A stretch of 64,000 nt of DNA from Stenotrophomonas_A sp035629025 (GTDB lineage Bacteria > Pseudomonadota > Gammaproteobacteria > Xanthomonadales > Xanthomonadaceae). The translations under genes were made by a program, and so were the position numbers. The stretch spans positions 1-64,000 of the forward strand of contig DASPIU010000010.1 in the NCBI GenBank assembly GCA_035629025.1, written 5' to 3'. Below the pieces are notes generated by a model that worked only from the letters and a program-made list of their open reading frames with translations, searched no databases and was not told the DNA's origin. Positions 25,275 through 34,042 of the stretch are shown here, in pieces. Position 1 is the stretch's first letter; each line of letters starts with the position of its first letter.

Positions 25275-25524
25275 CGGCGCGTTCCGTGGCGGCCAGGGTG
25301 GGCGGCAGTTGCAGGTAGAAGCCGCGCTCGGCCAGGTGCTGGCGCACCTGTGCGGCGTCGGCCAGGGCCAGGCGGCGCTCGGGCGTCAGCGCCACTTCGA
25401 GCACGAAGGTCAGCGGCGTCAGCTGCGCCAGCAAGGCAGCCGGCAGCGCGTCGAATGCATCGCGGTTGGCGAGATAGACGTAGGTGTCCTGCTTGCGTTG
25501 GCTCTTGTAGACGTAGGCTTGCAT
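25267..25524 (-). CDS. YcgL domain-containing protein
   Basis: The 85-aa protein begins MQAYVYKSQRKQDTYVYL, the conserved N-terminus of the YcgL family, and ends with the RQHLAERGFYLQLPP segment typical of it. YcgL proteins are small cytoplasmic proteins of unclear function; in several gammaproteobacteria they sit next to rnd (RNase D), but no rnd is visible in this window. The ATG at 25524 is well conserved for the family; the longer frame upstream crosses the terminator of the next gene and is not used. It is coupled to the ankyrin gene downstream. Confidence 0.88.
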   Translation of the reverse strand: MQAYVYKSQRKQDTYVYLANRDAFDALPAALLAQLTPLTFVLEVALTPERRLALADAAQVRQHLAERGFYLQLPPTLAATERADG

Positions 25525-25654
25525 GCGCGCGGGCCACGCCCAGCGAGAGAAAAACCAGCGGGAATTGTGTCGGAAATCCGGCACTGGCGAAAGGATCGCC
25601 AGCGTGCTGTGCAGCGGAGGCCGTTCATCATCGCCCGGAAGCTGCGTGGCCGGG

Positions 25655-25716
25655 ATGAAAACAAAGGGCCCGCTGCACGCCACCGCCGTGACCCGGCGGC
25701 GACATGCGGCGGGCCC
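25655..25716 (-). terminator. Rho-independent terminator at the end of the aryl-polyene gene series
   Basis: GGGCCCGC (25666-25673) pairs with GCGGGCCC (25709-25716), with GC-rich pairing between them. Read on the minus strand, the stem is followed at once by TTTGTTTT. It lies 27 bp after the stop of the 146-codon exported-protein gene and is the first convincing terminator after the whole aryl-polyene series. Confidence 0.8.
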
Positions 25717-25742
25717 GTTCGGGCACGCGAGCCTTGTGGCGG

Positions 25743-26180
25743 TTACTTCACCTTGGCGTAGGTGCCCTTCAAGGCCATGCCGGCGAGGATCGCACCGGCA
25801 TAGCACTCGTAGTTCGTGGGGCTGCTGAACTCGTTGGACTTGTAGAAGCTGACGATGTCCACGACCGCGTTGGCGCCCTTGGCCTTGGCACCGTCCTGCA
25901 GGGCCTTGAGTACCGACAGGGTCACCCAGCGGCAGGCTTCCTCGTCGCTCTTGTTGGCGGCATTGGTCTTGCGGTTGGAGACGTCGCTGCCGAAGGACTG
26001 CAGCACCGCCGGGTGGCTCTGCCCGGCCAGGTAGAACTTGACGCTGCCGTCGATGCCGGCGTCCTTGGCGGCCTGCGAATCGACCAGCTCCTGCAGCGAC
26101 TGCTCGACCCGGGTCTCGCGGGCAAGGGCGGGGGCGGCGACCAGCAGGGCCAGGCAGGCGGTGGCGAAAATTCGTTTCAC
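25743..26180 (-). CDS. Exported protein of the family often misnamed excinuclease ABC subunit A
   Basis: The 145-aa protein has a cleavable signal peptide (FATACLALLVAAPALA, cut after about residue 20). The mature part contains SVKFYLAGQ, DVSNRKTN, SDEEACRW and GANAVVDIVSFYK, and two Cys that could pair in the periplasm. The GANAVV element resembles one in YbjQ-like proteins. Related xanthomonad proteins are often labelled excinuclease, but nothing here resembles UvrA. The GTG start has AAGGAG eight bases upstream and lies 28 bp after the last aryl-polyene ketosynthase, before a strong terminator. Co-transcription with the pigment genes is therefore likely; its function is unknown. Confidence 0.75.
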   Translation of the reverse strand: MKRIFATACLALLVAAPALARETRVEQSLQELVDSQAAKDAGIDGSVKFYLAGQSHPAVLQSFGSDVSNRKTNAANKSDEEACRWVTLSVLKALQDGAKAKGANAVVDIVSFYKSNEFSSPTNYECYAGAILAGMALKGTYAKVK

Positions 26181-26208
26181 GGTATTGCTCCTTGTGGATG
26201 AACGACGG

Positions 26209-27450
26209 TCAGTTCGGCCAGCGGCGGAAGATCAACGAGGTGTTGATGCCACCAAAGGCGAAATTGTTGCTGGCCACGTAGTCGGTGCGCAGCGTGCGGC
26301 CCTCGCCGGTCACGTAGTCCAGGGCGGCGCAGCGTGGATCGACCTGCTCCAGGTTCACGGTCGGGGCGAACCAGCCCTCACGCATCATCTCGATGCTCAG
26401 CCAGGCTTCGTAGGCACCGCAGGCGCCGAGCATGTGCCCGACATAGCTCTTCAGCGAGCTGATCGGCACGCCGGCACCATAGACCTGCGCGGTCGCCTGC
26501 GACTCGGCGATGTCGCCATGCTCGGTGGCGGTGCCATGCGCGTTGACGTAGCCGATCTGCGCCGCGTCCAGGCCGGCATCGGCCAGGGCCAGGCGCATTG
26601 CCTGGGCCATGGTGCTGGCGCTGGGCTGGGTGACGTGCTGGCCGTCGCTGTTGGTGCCATAGCCGACGACCTCGGCCAGGATCTGCGCGCCGCGCGCCTG
26701 CGCGTGTTCTAGCTCTTCCAGCACCAGGGTGCAGGCGCCTTCGCCCAGCACCAGGCCGTCGCGCTGCGCATCGAAGGGCCGCGGCGTGGTCTGCGGCGCG
26801 TCGTTGCGCACGCTGGTGGCAAACAAGGTGTCGAACACGGCCGCGGCGGTGGCATCGAGCTGCTCGGCGCCGCCACACAGCATCACGGTCTGCTTGCCGC
26901 TGCGGATTGCCTCGTAGCCAGAGCCCACACCCTGGCTGCCCGAGGTGCAGGCACTGGAGGTGGTGATCACGCGGCCAGTCAGGCCAAAGAACACGCCGAT
27001 GTTCACCGGCGCGGTGTGGCTCATCATCTTCAGGTAGGTGGTGGCGCTGATACCGGCAGTGGTGTGCTCGTTGAGCATGCGGCCGAACTCGGCGGTGGCG
27101 TCATGCGCGCCGGAGGACGAGCCGTAGGACACGCCGGTCATGCCGCCGCGCAGCACCGGGTGGCCGAGCAGGCCGGCCTGTTCCAGCGCCAGTTCGGTGG
27201 CGCGCACCGACATCACCGCGACCTTGCCCATGCTGCGGGTGGTCTTGCGGTTGTAGTGCGGCGGCAGGTCGAATGGCAGCGCCGGCGCGGCCAGGCGCGT
27301 GTTGAGGCCTTCGTAGACATCCCACTCGGACAGGTGGCGCACGGCGTTGCGGCATTGCCGCAGGTGCTGGTGGATGCTCGCCCAGTCGTGGCCGAGCGGG
27401 CTGATCGCGCCAGCGCCGGTCACCACCACGCGTTTGTCGTTGCTGCTCAT
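26209..27450 (-). CDS. apeR: Beta-ketoacyl-ACP synthase of the aryl-polyene cluster (ApeR-like)
   Basis: The 413-aa FabF-type condensing enzyme has the full Cys-His-His triad: Cys in TTSSACTSGSQG, His in VNAHGTATEHGD and His in KSYVGHMLGACG. In the E. coli ape cluster the ketosynthase at this position forms a homodimer and works in an early elongation step; that role is inferred here from position. The ATG at 27450 overlaps the ketoreductase stop by four bases. It is the last biosynthetic gene of the series. Confidence 0.92.
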   Translation of the reverse strand: MSSNDKRVVVTGAGAISPLGHDWASIHQHLRQCRNAVRHLSEWDVYEGLNTRLAAPALPFDLPPHYNRKTTRSMGKVAVMSVRATELALEQAGLLGHPVLRGGMTGVSYGSSSGAHDATAEFGRMLNEHTTAGISATTYLKMMSHTAPVNIGVFFGLTGRVITTSSACTSGSQGVGSGYEAIRSGKQTVMLCGGAEQLDATAAAVFDTLFATSVRNDAPQTTPRPFDAQRDGLVLGEGACTLVLEELEHAQARGAQILAEVVGYGTNSDGQHVTQPSASTMAQAMRLALADAGLDAAQIGYVNAHGTATEHGDIAESQATAQVYGAGVPISSLKSYVGHMLGACGAYEAWLSIEMMREGWFAPTVNLEQVDPRCAALDYVTGEGRTLRTDYVASNNFAFGGINTSLIFRRWPN

Positions 27451-28181
27451 CCCACCAGTCCTCCATTGACCGAGATCACTTGCCGGGTGATGTAGCCGGC
27501 GTCTTCCGAAAGCAGGAACACCACCGCCGCGGCCACTTCCTCCGGCCGGCCGAGGCGGCGCGCCGGCACCAGCGGCAGCGCGTGCTCGACCACTTCGGCT
27601 TCGAGCATCTCGGTATCGATCAGCCCCGGCGCCACGCAGTTGACGGTGATTGCGCGGCTGGCCAGTTCCAGCGCCAGTGCCTTGGTCGCGCCGATGATCC
27701 CGGCCTTGGCCGCGCTGTAATTGGTCTGGCCGCGATTGCCGACCAGGCCGGACACCGACGACAGGGTGACGATGCGGCCGGGCTTGCGCCGCCGCACCAT
27801 CGGCATCACCAGCGGGTTGAGCACGTTGAAGAAGCTGTCGAGGTTGGTGTGCACCACCGCGTCCCAGTCCTCGCCGCTCATCGCCGGGAAGGCGTTGTCG
27901 CGGGCGATGCCGGCATTGCACACCACGCCGTAGTAGGCCCCGTGCGCTTCCACGTCGGCGAGCAAGGCGGCGGCGCTGGCGGCGCGGTCGGCCACGTCGA
28001 AGGCGAGCACGCGCGCCTGCTGGCCAAGCGCGCGGATTTCCGCGGCCACGGCCTGCGCTTCGTCGATGCGGCTGCGGCAATGCACGACCACGTCATGCCC
28101 GGCGGCGCCCACGCGCAAGGCGATGGCCCGGCCGATGCCGCGACTGGCCCCGGTCACCAAGACCGTCGAATCCCCCTTCAT
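27447..28181 (-). CDS. apeQ: 3-ketoacyl-ACP reductase of the aryl-polyene cluster
   Basis: The 244-aa short-chain dehydrogenase reduces the beta-keto group after each condensation with NADPH. TGASRGIGRAIA (residues about 10-21) binds the cofactor, and the catalytic Ser, Tyr and Lys are in SSVSGLVG and NYSAAKAG. The C-terminus (ITRQVISVNGGLVG) is typical of FabG. Coupled on both sides by four-base overlaps with the dehydratase and ketosynthase genes, it is part of the chain-extension set. Confidence 0.92.
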   Translation of the reverse strand: MKGDSTVLVTGASRGIGRAIALRVGAAGHDVVVHCRSRIDEAQAVAAEIRALGQQARVLAFDVADRAASAAALLADVEAHGAYYGVVCNAGIARDNAFPAMSGEDWDAVVHTNLDSFFNVLNPLVMPMVRRRKPGRIVTLSSVSGLVGNRGQTNYSAAKAGIIGATKALALELASRAITVNCVAPGLIDTEMLEAEVVEHALPLVPARRLGRPEEVAAAVVFLLSEDAGYITRQVISVNGGLVG

Positions 28182-28633
28182 CCCTCACTGCTCTCCAGAT
28201 AAGCCGCCGCATCGGGCGGCTCGAAAACCGAAATATTGGCCGTCGCCAGCACTGCATCGTCTTGCAGGATGCGGCAGGCGAACATGCCCAGGCCATTGTC
28301 GCCCAACAGCTCGCATCTTGCCTCCACCCGCAACAGCGCACCGGCCGGGAAATGCGGCGTTTCGGCCTGATAGCGGCGGGTGCCGAGCAGGAAGCCGATG
28401 GACGGCTCGGCGCCGCGGGCACGCGAGCGGCAGCCGGCCCACGCGGCCACGGTCTGCGCCATGTACTCCACGCCCACCCAGGCCGGCACGCCGGCAGCGT
28501 CGCCGAACAGCGCATCGGCCGGCACCCGCAGCTCGGCGACCACGCTTTCGGCGTCGAAGGTCAGCAGGCGGTCGATCAGGCGCATCGCACCGCGATGCGG
28601 GATGACCTGTTCGATGTCGTAGGCCACGCTCAT
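28178..28633 (-). CDS. apeP: 3-hydroxyacyl-ACP dehydratase of the aryl-polyene cluster (ApeP-like)
   Basis: The 151-aa hotdog protein has the catalytic His in IPHRGAMRLID and the Glu in GVEYMAQTVAAW, as in FabA/FabZ-like dehydratases. It removes water to make the conjugated double bonds of the polyene. In E. coli this subunit pairs with ApeI; here the ApeI-like part is fused to the ligase encoded upstream in the cluster (38329-40005). The start is one base from the stop of the ketosynthase gene. Confidence 0.88.
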   Translation of the reverse strand: MSVAYDIEQVIPHRGAMRLIDRLLTFDAESVVAELRVPADALFGDAAGVPAWVGVEYMAQTVAAWAGCRSRARGAEPSIGFLLGTRRYQAETPHFPAGALLRVEARCELLGDNGLGMFACRILQDDAVLATANISVFEPPDAAAYLESSEG

Positions 28634-28634
28634 C

Positions 28635-29816
28635 TCACTCTCCGGAAAAGGCCAGCACGGCGTTGCTGCCGCCGAAGGCAAACGAATGGCTCAGCAGGTG
28701 CCGCGGTGGGCGCGCCGCGCGTTCGCCCGGGGCCACCAGGGCCAGCGCCGGCAACTCCGGGTCGGCCTCGCCATCCCACCAGTGCGGCGGCAGGTAGCCG
28801 CCGGGGTTGTGCGCCAGGGTCAGCCAGCACAGCGCCGCCTCGATCGCGCCAGCCGCGCCCAGGGTGTGGCCAGTCAGCGGCTTGGTCGCGCTGGCGGCGA
28901 CCGGCGTGGCGAACACCGCCTGCATGGCGCGACTTTCCATGGCGTCGTTGTGGCGGGTGGCGGTGCCGTGCAGATTCACGTAGTCGATCTGCGCCGGCTG
29001 CAGCCGGGCGCGGGCCAGGGCCTGGCCGATGGCCTCGATCGCGCCGGTGGCGGCGGGGTCAGGCGCGGACAGGTGGTAGGCATCGGACGTCTCGCCCCAG
29101 CCTGACAGGCGCACTGCGGCTGCTTCCCGGCTCATCAGGAACAGCGCCGCGCCTTCGCCAATGTTGATGCCTTCGCGATTGCGCGAGAACGGGTTGCAGC
29201 GCTGCGCCGACACCGACTCCAGCGCGCTGAAGCCTTCGACGGTGAAGCGGCACAGCGAATCGGCGCCGCCGGCGATGACCACGTCGGCGATGCCGGCGCG
29301 CAGCAGCCGCGCCGCCGACATCATCGCCTTGGCGCTGGACGAGCAGGCCGTGGACACCGTCCACGCCGGCCCGCGCGCGCCGCTCAATGCGCGCACGAAG
29401 CGCGCCGGCGTACCCATTTCCTGCTGTGCATAGTGGAAGCCGGCCGGCCACGGCTGGCCGAGCCCGCGCTGGCGCAGCGCGTGTTCGGCCTCGCCGATGC
29501 CCGAGGTGCTGGTACCCAGCACCACGGCCACGCGCTGCGCGCCATGGCGTTCGATCGCCACAGCCACGGCCGGGGCGATCTGCGCGTAGGCCTGACGCAG
29601 CAGCGCGTTGTTGCGGCCGCGCAGTTGCACGGGCATGTCGTCCATCGCCGGCAGCGGCGACAGCACCTGGCCCAGTACCAGCGGGCGGCCCGGCGTCACC
29701 GCGTCGGTGGGTGCGTTGCGCGGCGGCTGCGCGTCATACAGGGCACGCGCGACGGCATCGGCGTCATCGCCCAGCGCGCAGACCACGCCCATCTGATTGA
29801 GGAAGATTTCGCTCAC
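28635..29816 (-). CDS. apeO: Beta-ketoacyl-ACP synthase of the aryl-polyene cluster (ApeO-like)
   Basis: The 393-aa condensing enzyme has an intact triad: Cys in TVSTACSSSAKA, His in VNLHGTATRHND and His in KPLTGHTLGAAG. It is shorter at the N-terminus than FabF. In the E. coli system ApeO pairs with the Cys-less ApeC to elongate the polyene; the ApeC-like partner here is at 41891-42637. The start is GTG at 29816, whose last bases overlap the stop of the lipoprotein gene (GTGA). A downstream ATG (MGVVCALG) is less likely because it would cut the first strand. Confidence 0.9.
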   Translation of the reverse strand: MSEIFLNQMGVVCALGDDADAVARALYDAQPPRNAPTDAVTPGRPLVLGQVLSPLPAMDDMPVQLRGRNNALLRQAYAQIAPAVAVAIERHGAQRVAVVLGTSTSGIGEAEHALRQRGLGQPWPAGFHYAQQEMGTPARFVRALSGARGPAWTVSTACSSSAKAMMSAARLLRAGIADVVIAGGADSLCRFTVEGFSALESVSAQRCNPFSRNREGINIGEGAALFLMSREAAAVRLSGWGETSDAYHLSAPDPAATGAIEAIGQALARARLQPAQIDYVNLHGTATRHNDAMESRAMQAVFATPVAASATKPLTGHTLGAAGAIEAALCWLTLAHNPGGYLPPHWWDGEADPELPALALVAPGERAARPPRHLLSHSFAFGGSNAVLAFSGE

Positions 29817-30400
29817 TGCCCGCTTGCGTCCATGGTGGCGTCCATGGGTGCCGATTCGATCTCCAGGGCGTAGCCCTCGGCGAGGTTGCGCAAGGTCTGG
29901 TGCGCGGCATCGTGCCGGATCAGCAACAACCAGGGGCGGCCGGCCTGTTCGAGGCGGCGCTGGTCGCCCTCCTCCACCAGCGTCCAGCCCGGCGGCAGCG
30001 CCGCGCGCACCGCAGCCGCTGGCCACAGCGCGAATTGCAGGTCGTCGAGCACGCGCTCGGCGCGCACCTGCGGCGGCAGCCAGGGCGCGCGCTGCTGTTG
30101 CAGGGTGTGGCCGTCCCAACGCAGGGTCACGCCGGTCTGGCCCAGCGCCTGCACGGCCAGGCGCACTTCATCGGCATCGGCTTCGAGCAGCGCATCCATC
30201 GTGCTGCGGCGCTCGCCATAGCTGAAGACCAGGCGCTGCTGCAACGCCAGCGTCTGCCCGAGCGCAGCTGGCGCCAGGTGCAGCGGCGGCAGCGCGACTG
30301 CCGGAGCGCGCGCGCGCTGCCCGGCGCAGGCCGCGAGCAGCAGCGCCATCAGCGACAGCAGCAGCGCCAGCAGGGGCCGGCGCACGGACCGCAGGCTCAT
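29813..30400 (-). CDS. DUF3261-type lipoprotein of the aryl-polyene cluster
   Basis: The 195-aa protein has a signal peptide (LLALLLSLMALLLAAC) with a lipobox ending at Cys about 25. The mature part contains the conserved LVFSYGERRSTMDALLEADAD strand region and WPAAAVRAALPPGWTLVE of DUF3261 proteins, which occur almost only in aryl-polyene clusters. It is probably an outer-membrane lipoprotein that helps place the finished polyene lipid; that role is inference. It corresponds in position to ApeN. Four-base overlaps tie it to the halogenase and ketosynthase genes. Confidence 0.85.
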   Translation of the reverse strand: MSLRSVRRPLLALLLSLMALLLAACAGQRARAPAVALPPLHLAPAALGQTLALQQRLVFSYGERRSTMDALLEADADEVRLAVQALGQTGVTLRWDGHTLQQQRAPWLPPQVRAERVLDDLQFALWPAAAVRAALPPGWTLVEEGDQRRLEQAGRPWLLLIRHDAAHQTLRNLAEGYALEIESAPMDATMDASGQ

Positions 30401-31638
30401 GCGCCGCACAGTTCCTCCAGCACGCGCAGGCGGCGGCCGCTGGGATCGGCGACATACGGATTGTCGCGGTCCCAGGCGTAGCCGGCGAGGATGGAACAGA
30501 TCATGCGGCGGATGTCCGACTGCTGGTTGGGGTGGAAGATGATCTGCTGGAAGCCGCCCGCATACCAGGATTCGACAAAACGGCGGAACGCCTTCACGCC
30601 GTCGCGCAGCGGCACCGAGAACTCGGCTTCCCAGTCCACGGCCTGCCCCGCATAGCGCCGGGCCAGGCAATCGGCAGCCAGCTGCGCGGACTTGAAGGCG
30701 ATGGTGACGCCGGAGGAAAACACCGGGTCGAGGAATTCGCCGGCATTGCCGAGCAAGGCATAGCCCTCGCCCCACAGCGACTGCACGTTGGCCGAGTAGC
30801 CGGTGATGCGCCGCACCGGCAGCACCGCCCATTCGGCATTGACCAGCAGGCGGGTCAGGTTCGGGTCTTCGCCAACGATGGCCTGCAGCTTCTGCAGGTC
30901 GTCGCCGGGGTAGCGGTCGAAGAACGACGGCTCGGCGACCACGCCCAGCGAGCAGCAGCCGTTGGAGAACGGGATGGTCCAGTACCACACGTCCACGTGC
31001 TCGGGATGGGTGGTGATCAAAATCTTGTTGCGATCAAAGCCCGCATCGGCGGCGATATGGTCGCGCACGTGGGTGAAGATCGCGCCGCGCACCGGGAAGT
31101 TGGACGGCGACTCCAGCTTGAGCAGGCGCGGCAAGAGGCGACCGAAGCCGCTGGCATCGAGCACGAAATCCGCTTCCAGCGTGTAGGTGTTGCCGTCCGG
31201 GTCGCGCACGTCCACGCTCGGCTGCACACCCGGCCGCATCGCCAGCACTTCATGGCCGAAACGCAGGTCCGCGCCCATGCGCTGCGCGCCCTTGGCCAGC
31301 ACATGATCGAAGTCGCCACGCTGCACCTGGTAGGTGGTGCCCCAGCCCGGCGAGAACTTGTCGCGGAAATCGAACTGGGTAGTGCGCTCGCCACGCACGA
31401 AGGCCGCACCGTTCTTGTACTGGAACCCGGCCTCGACCACGTCCTGCAGCAGCCCGGCGCGCTCGATGTATTCCATGCTCTGCGGCAGCAGGCTCTCGCC
31501 GATGGAAAAGCGCGGGAACTGCTCGCGCTCGATCATCACCACCTGCCGTCCCTGCTGGCGCAGCAGCGCGGCGGCCACAGAACCGGCAGGGCCGGCGCCG
31601 ACGATGAGGATTTCGGTTCTTTCCGTAGAACGGGTCAT
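30397..31638 (-). CDS. FAD-dependent halogenase-like oxidoreductase of the pigment cluster
   Basis: The 413-aa flavoprotein has GAGPAG (residues 14-19) for FAD, the GESLLP motif, a Lys in the GFQYKNGAAF segment (about residue 75) and WYWTIP at 218-223, which matches the WxWxIP signature of flavin-dependent halogenases. Xanthomonadins are brominated aryl polyenes, so halogenation of the aryl head or polyene is the likely reaction; bromide versus chloride cannot be told. The gene has no counterpart in the E. coli ape order, where it would fall between ApeM and ApeN. It starts at ATG 31638, 31 bp after the exporter stop. Confidence 0.87.
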   Translation of the reverse strand: MTRSTERTEILIVGAGPAGSVAAALLRQQGRQVVMIEREQFPRFSIGESLLPQSMEYIERAGLLQDVVEAGFQYKNGAAFVRGERTTQFDFRDKFSPGWGTTYQVQRGDFDHVLAKGAQRMGADLRFGHEVLAMRPGVQPSVDVRDPDGNTYTLEADFVLDASGFGRLLPRLLKLESPSNFPVRGAIFTHVRDHIAADAGFDRNKILITTHPEHVDVWYWTIPFSNGCCSLGVVAEPSFFDRYPGDDLQKLQAIVGEDPNLTRLLVNAEWAVLPVRRITGYSANVQSLWGEGYALLGNAGEFLDPVFSSGVTIAFKSAQLAADCLARRYAGQAVDWEAEFSVPLRDGVKAFRRFVESWYAGGFQQIIFHPNQQSDIRRMICSILAGYAWDRDNPYVADPSGRRLRVLEELCGA

Positions 31639-31669
31639 GCAGGAGCCTCGTGTGGGAGAACGGGACGAA

Positions 31670-34042
31670 TCAGTGCTGCGGATCGGGACGGAACAGCGGG
31701 GTGATCAACCAGACCAGGCCGATGCCGAGCAGCAAGGTCAGGCCAAAGGCGCGCAGCGCCGGCGTGGACGACAGCGCCAGCAGGCCGAACGACAGCCAGG
31801 TGCTGGCCGCGCCCACGCACACCGACAGCCAGGCGCTGCGATCGCCGCGGTGTTCAAGCAGGAAGATGCCGTAGTCGATGCCCATGCCCAGCAGCAACAG
31901 CAAGGCCAGCACGTTGAACAGTTGCAGCGGCTGCTGCAGCCAGCCGAGCAGGGCCAAGGTGAGCAGGCCGGCCAGCAGGGTCGGGGCGATCACGCGCCAG
32001 GACTGGCCACGGTAGCGCCAGGCCAGCACGCCGAAGACCAGCACCACGCCGGCCAGCAGCAGCGCGCCCATCATGCGCCGGTAGTGACCGAGCAAGGCGG
32101 AGAAATCGGCGGTGCGATCGACCCAGCGCACACCGGGCAGGCCCTTGGCCTGCGCCTGCAGGGTACTGAGCCCGTCGGCGCGCGCGAGATCATCGACCAT
32201 TACCACCGAGGCCTGCCCGGTGCCAAGCTTGCCCAGCCACAGGTGGCGGAACGGCAGCGAGACCGGGTCGCGCAGGAAAGTCTCGATTCCGGCCGGCGCC
32301 GCATACGCGGGCCGCGCCAGAGTTTCCCCGGTGGCCTCGCCGATCTGTTGCAGCACCGCGCCTTCGACGCGCGCGGTCAGCGCCGCGTCGGCGTCCTGGC
32401 GTTGCCGCGAGGGCCACCAGTCGCTGATCGCCTGGTGCCCACCCACGCGGCCCTGCGCCTCGAGCGCGTCCAGCCGCGCGACCAGCGCCTGCTCGCGTTG
32501 CAGGACCTGTTCGGCATCGGCGCCCTGCACCAGGAAGAACTGCGCCGGGCTCGGCATGCCAAGCAACCGCCCGACCTCGATCTGCTGCGCCATCAGCGCC
32601 GGCGGTGAGGATTGCAGGCTGCGCAGGTCGTCATCGGCGCGCAGGCGCAACAAGCCGCTGGCGATCAGTGCCAGCACCGCTACACCCGCGACCACCCACA
32701 GCCCGCGCCGCGTACGGCCCAGCCGCGGCCAATACGCCAGCGTGCCACCGAGCCAGTGCGCGAAACGGGTCTGCCGCACCGCGCCCTTGTCCAGCAGCGG
32801 GAACCACGCGATCACGGTCAGGAACGCGGCGGCGAGGCCGACCACCGAGAACAGCGCCATCTGCCGCAACCCGGGGAACGGCGCCAGGCCCAGCGCCAGA
32901 TAGGCCAGCGCACTGGTCAGCAGGGCCAGCCACAGGCCGGGCAGCAGATGCCGCAGCAGGCGCCAGCGGCTGCCGTCCGGCTCGGCCTGGCGCGACCCAA
33001 ACCAGTGGATGCCGTAATCCTCGGCCACGCCGACCAGGCTGGCGCCAAACACCAGGGTCAGCAGGTGGACCTTGCCAAACACCAGCGCGGTGACCGACAG
33101 CGCGGCGGCGCAGCCGATCAGCAGCGACATCGCCACCAGCAGGATCGGCCGCAGCGAACGAAAGGCCAGCCACACCAGCAACAGCACAGCGGCCAGCGAG
33201 CCCCAGCCGATGGTGTTGATCTCACGGCTGGCCTGCGCGGCGGCGGCTTCGGCGTGCAACGGCACGCCCGCGCGCAACTCGCGCAGGTCGGGCACGGCGG
33301 CTCGCGCGGCAGCAGCCGCCGCATCCAGGGCCTGGCCAATGCGTTGCTCGCCATCCAGGCGGAACGCCGAGTCGCGGGTCTGGAACTGCAGCACTGCCCA
33401 ATAGCGGCTGTCGGCTTGCAGCAGGCCATCGTCGTCCACGCGCAGGCCGCTGCCGGCGGCGCGGGCCTGCCACCACTGCGGCCACAGTCCAAGCGGGTCC
33501 TGGTTCCACGCAGTCAGCCGCGGCGCGCCAACCGGACCATACAGCGAGGCCAGCGCCTGCTGGCCAAGCGCGCCAGAGTCGCCATCGCGCAGGCGCGCGC
33601 GCTGGGCATCGGTCAGCAGGCGGTCGCGATAGGGCGCGTAGAACGCGCGCGCCTGCTCGAACCAGCCCTGCACGGAGTCGCTTTCGACAATCGGCAGCGG
33701 CGTGGCACGGTCAGCGGCGTGCAGCGATTGCGAGTACGCCGCCTGCGCGGCCTTGGCGCCGTCGGCGCTGGCACTGCCGAGCAAGACCACGACCTGGCGT
33801 GCGCTGTTGTCGGCAATCAGCCGCGTCGCATCGGACAACAGGCGGTCATCGGCGTCCTGCGGCAGCAGTGCCAGCACATCGCTGTCCACGTGCGCGCCAC
33901 GCCAGAAGCCGACCTGGTGCACGGCCACCACCGCGACCACCAGCAACCAGGCCAGTGCGACCCAGCGCCAGCGCTGGTGCAGCCGTGCGTCCTCGGCGTT
34001 GCCGCCGGCATGCTCAGTCAAGGCTCTTTTCCTCGGCGGCAT
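31670..34042 (-). CDS. MMPL/RND-superfamily exporter of the aryl-polyene cluster (ApeM-like)
   Basis: The 790-aa inner-membrane protein has two halves. Each begins with one membrane helix and a large periplasmic loop (residues about 50-250 and 430-600) and continues with five or six packed helices. Conserved charged/aromatic loops such as GVAEDYGIHWFGSR and GMGIDYGIFLLEHRGDR are the RND/MMPL signatures. It probably moves the polyene lipid from the inner membrane. The ATG at 34042 overlaps the LolA-like gene by 29 bases; a TTG at about 34022, with AGGA upstream, is an alternative start close to that gene's stop. Confidence 0.87.
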   Translation of the reverse strand: MPPRKRALTEHAGGNAEDARLHQRWRWVALAWLLVVAVVAVHQVGFWRGAHVDSDVLALLPQDADDRLLSDATRLIADNSARQVVVLLGSASADGAKAAQAAYSQSLHAADRATPLPIVESDSVQGWFEQARAFYAPYRDRLLTDAQRARLRDGDSGALGQQALASLYGPVGAPRLTAWNQDPLGLWPQWWQARAAGSGLRVDDDGLLQADSRYWAVLQFQTRDSAFRLDGEQRIGQALDAAAAAARAAVPDLRELRAGVPLHAEAAAAQASREINTIGWGSLAAVLLLVWLAFRSLRPILLVAMSLLIGCAAALSVTALVFGKVHLLTLVFGASLVGVAEDYGIHWFGSRQAEPDGSRWRLLRHLLPGLWLALLTSALAYLALGLAPFPGLRQMALFSVVGLAAAFLTVIAWFPLLDKGAVRQTRFAHWLGGTLAYWPRLGRTRRGLWVVAGVAVLALIASGLLRLRADDDLRSLQSSPPALMAQQIEVGRLLGMPSPAQFFLVQGADAEQVLQREQALVARLDALEAQGRVGGHQAISDWWPSRQRQDADAALTARVEGAVLQQIGEATGETLARPAYAAPAGIETFLRDPVSLPFRHLWLGKLGTGQASVVMVDDLARADGLSTLQAQAKGLPGVRWVDRTADFSALLGHYRRMMGALLLAGVVLVFGVLAWRYRGQSWRVIAPTLLAGLLTLALLGWLQQPLQLFNVLALLLLLGMGIDYGIFLLEHRGDRSAWLSVCVGAASTWLSFGLLALSSTPALRAFGLTLLLGIGLVWLITPLFRPDPQH

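Noticed and set aside
19977..25658. Very long open frame on the plus strand (1893 codons) over the GH15, ankyrin and YcgL genes
   Set aside because: It is antisense to well-supported genes, has no recognisable domain, and is rich in Gln/His/Arg as expected for a GC-driven shadow frame.
25743..26180. Excinuclease ABC subunit A
   Set aside because: The protein is 145 residues with a signal peptide and has no Walker or zinc-finger motif of UvrA.
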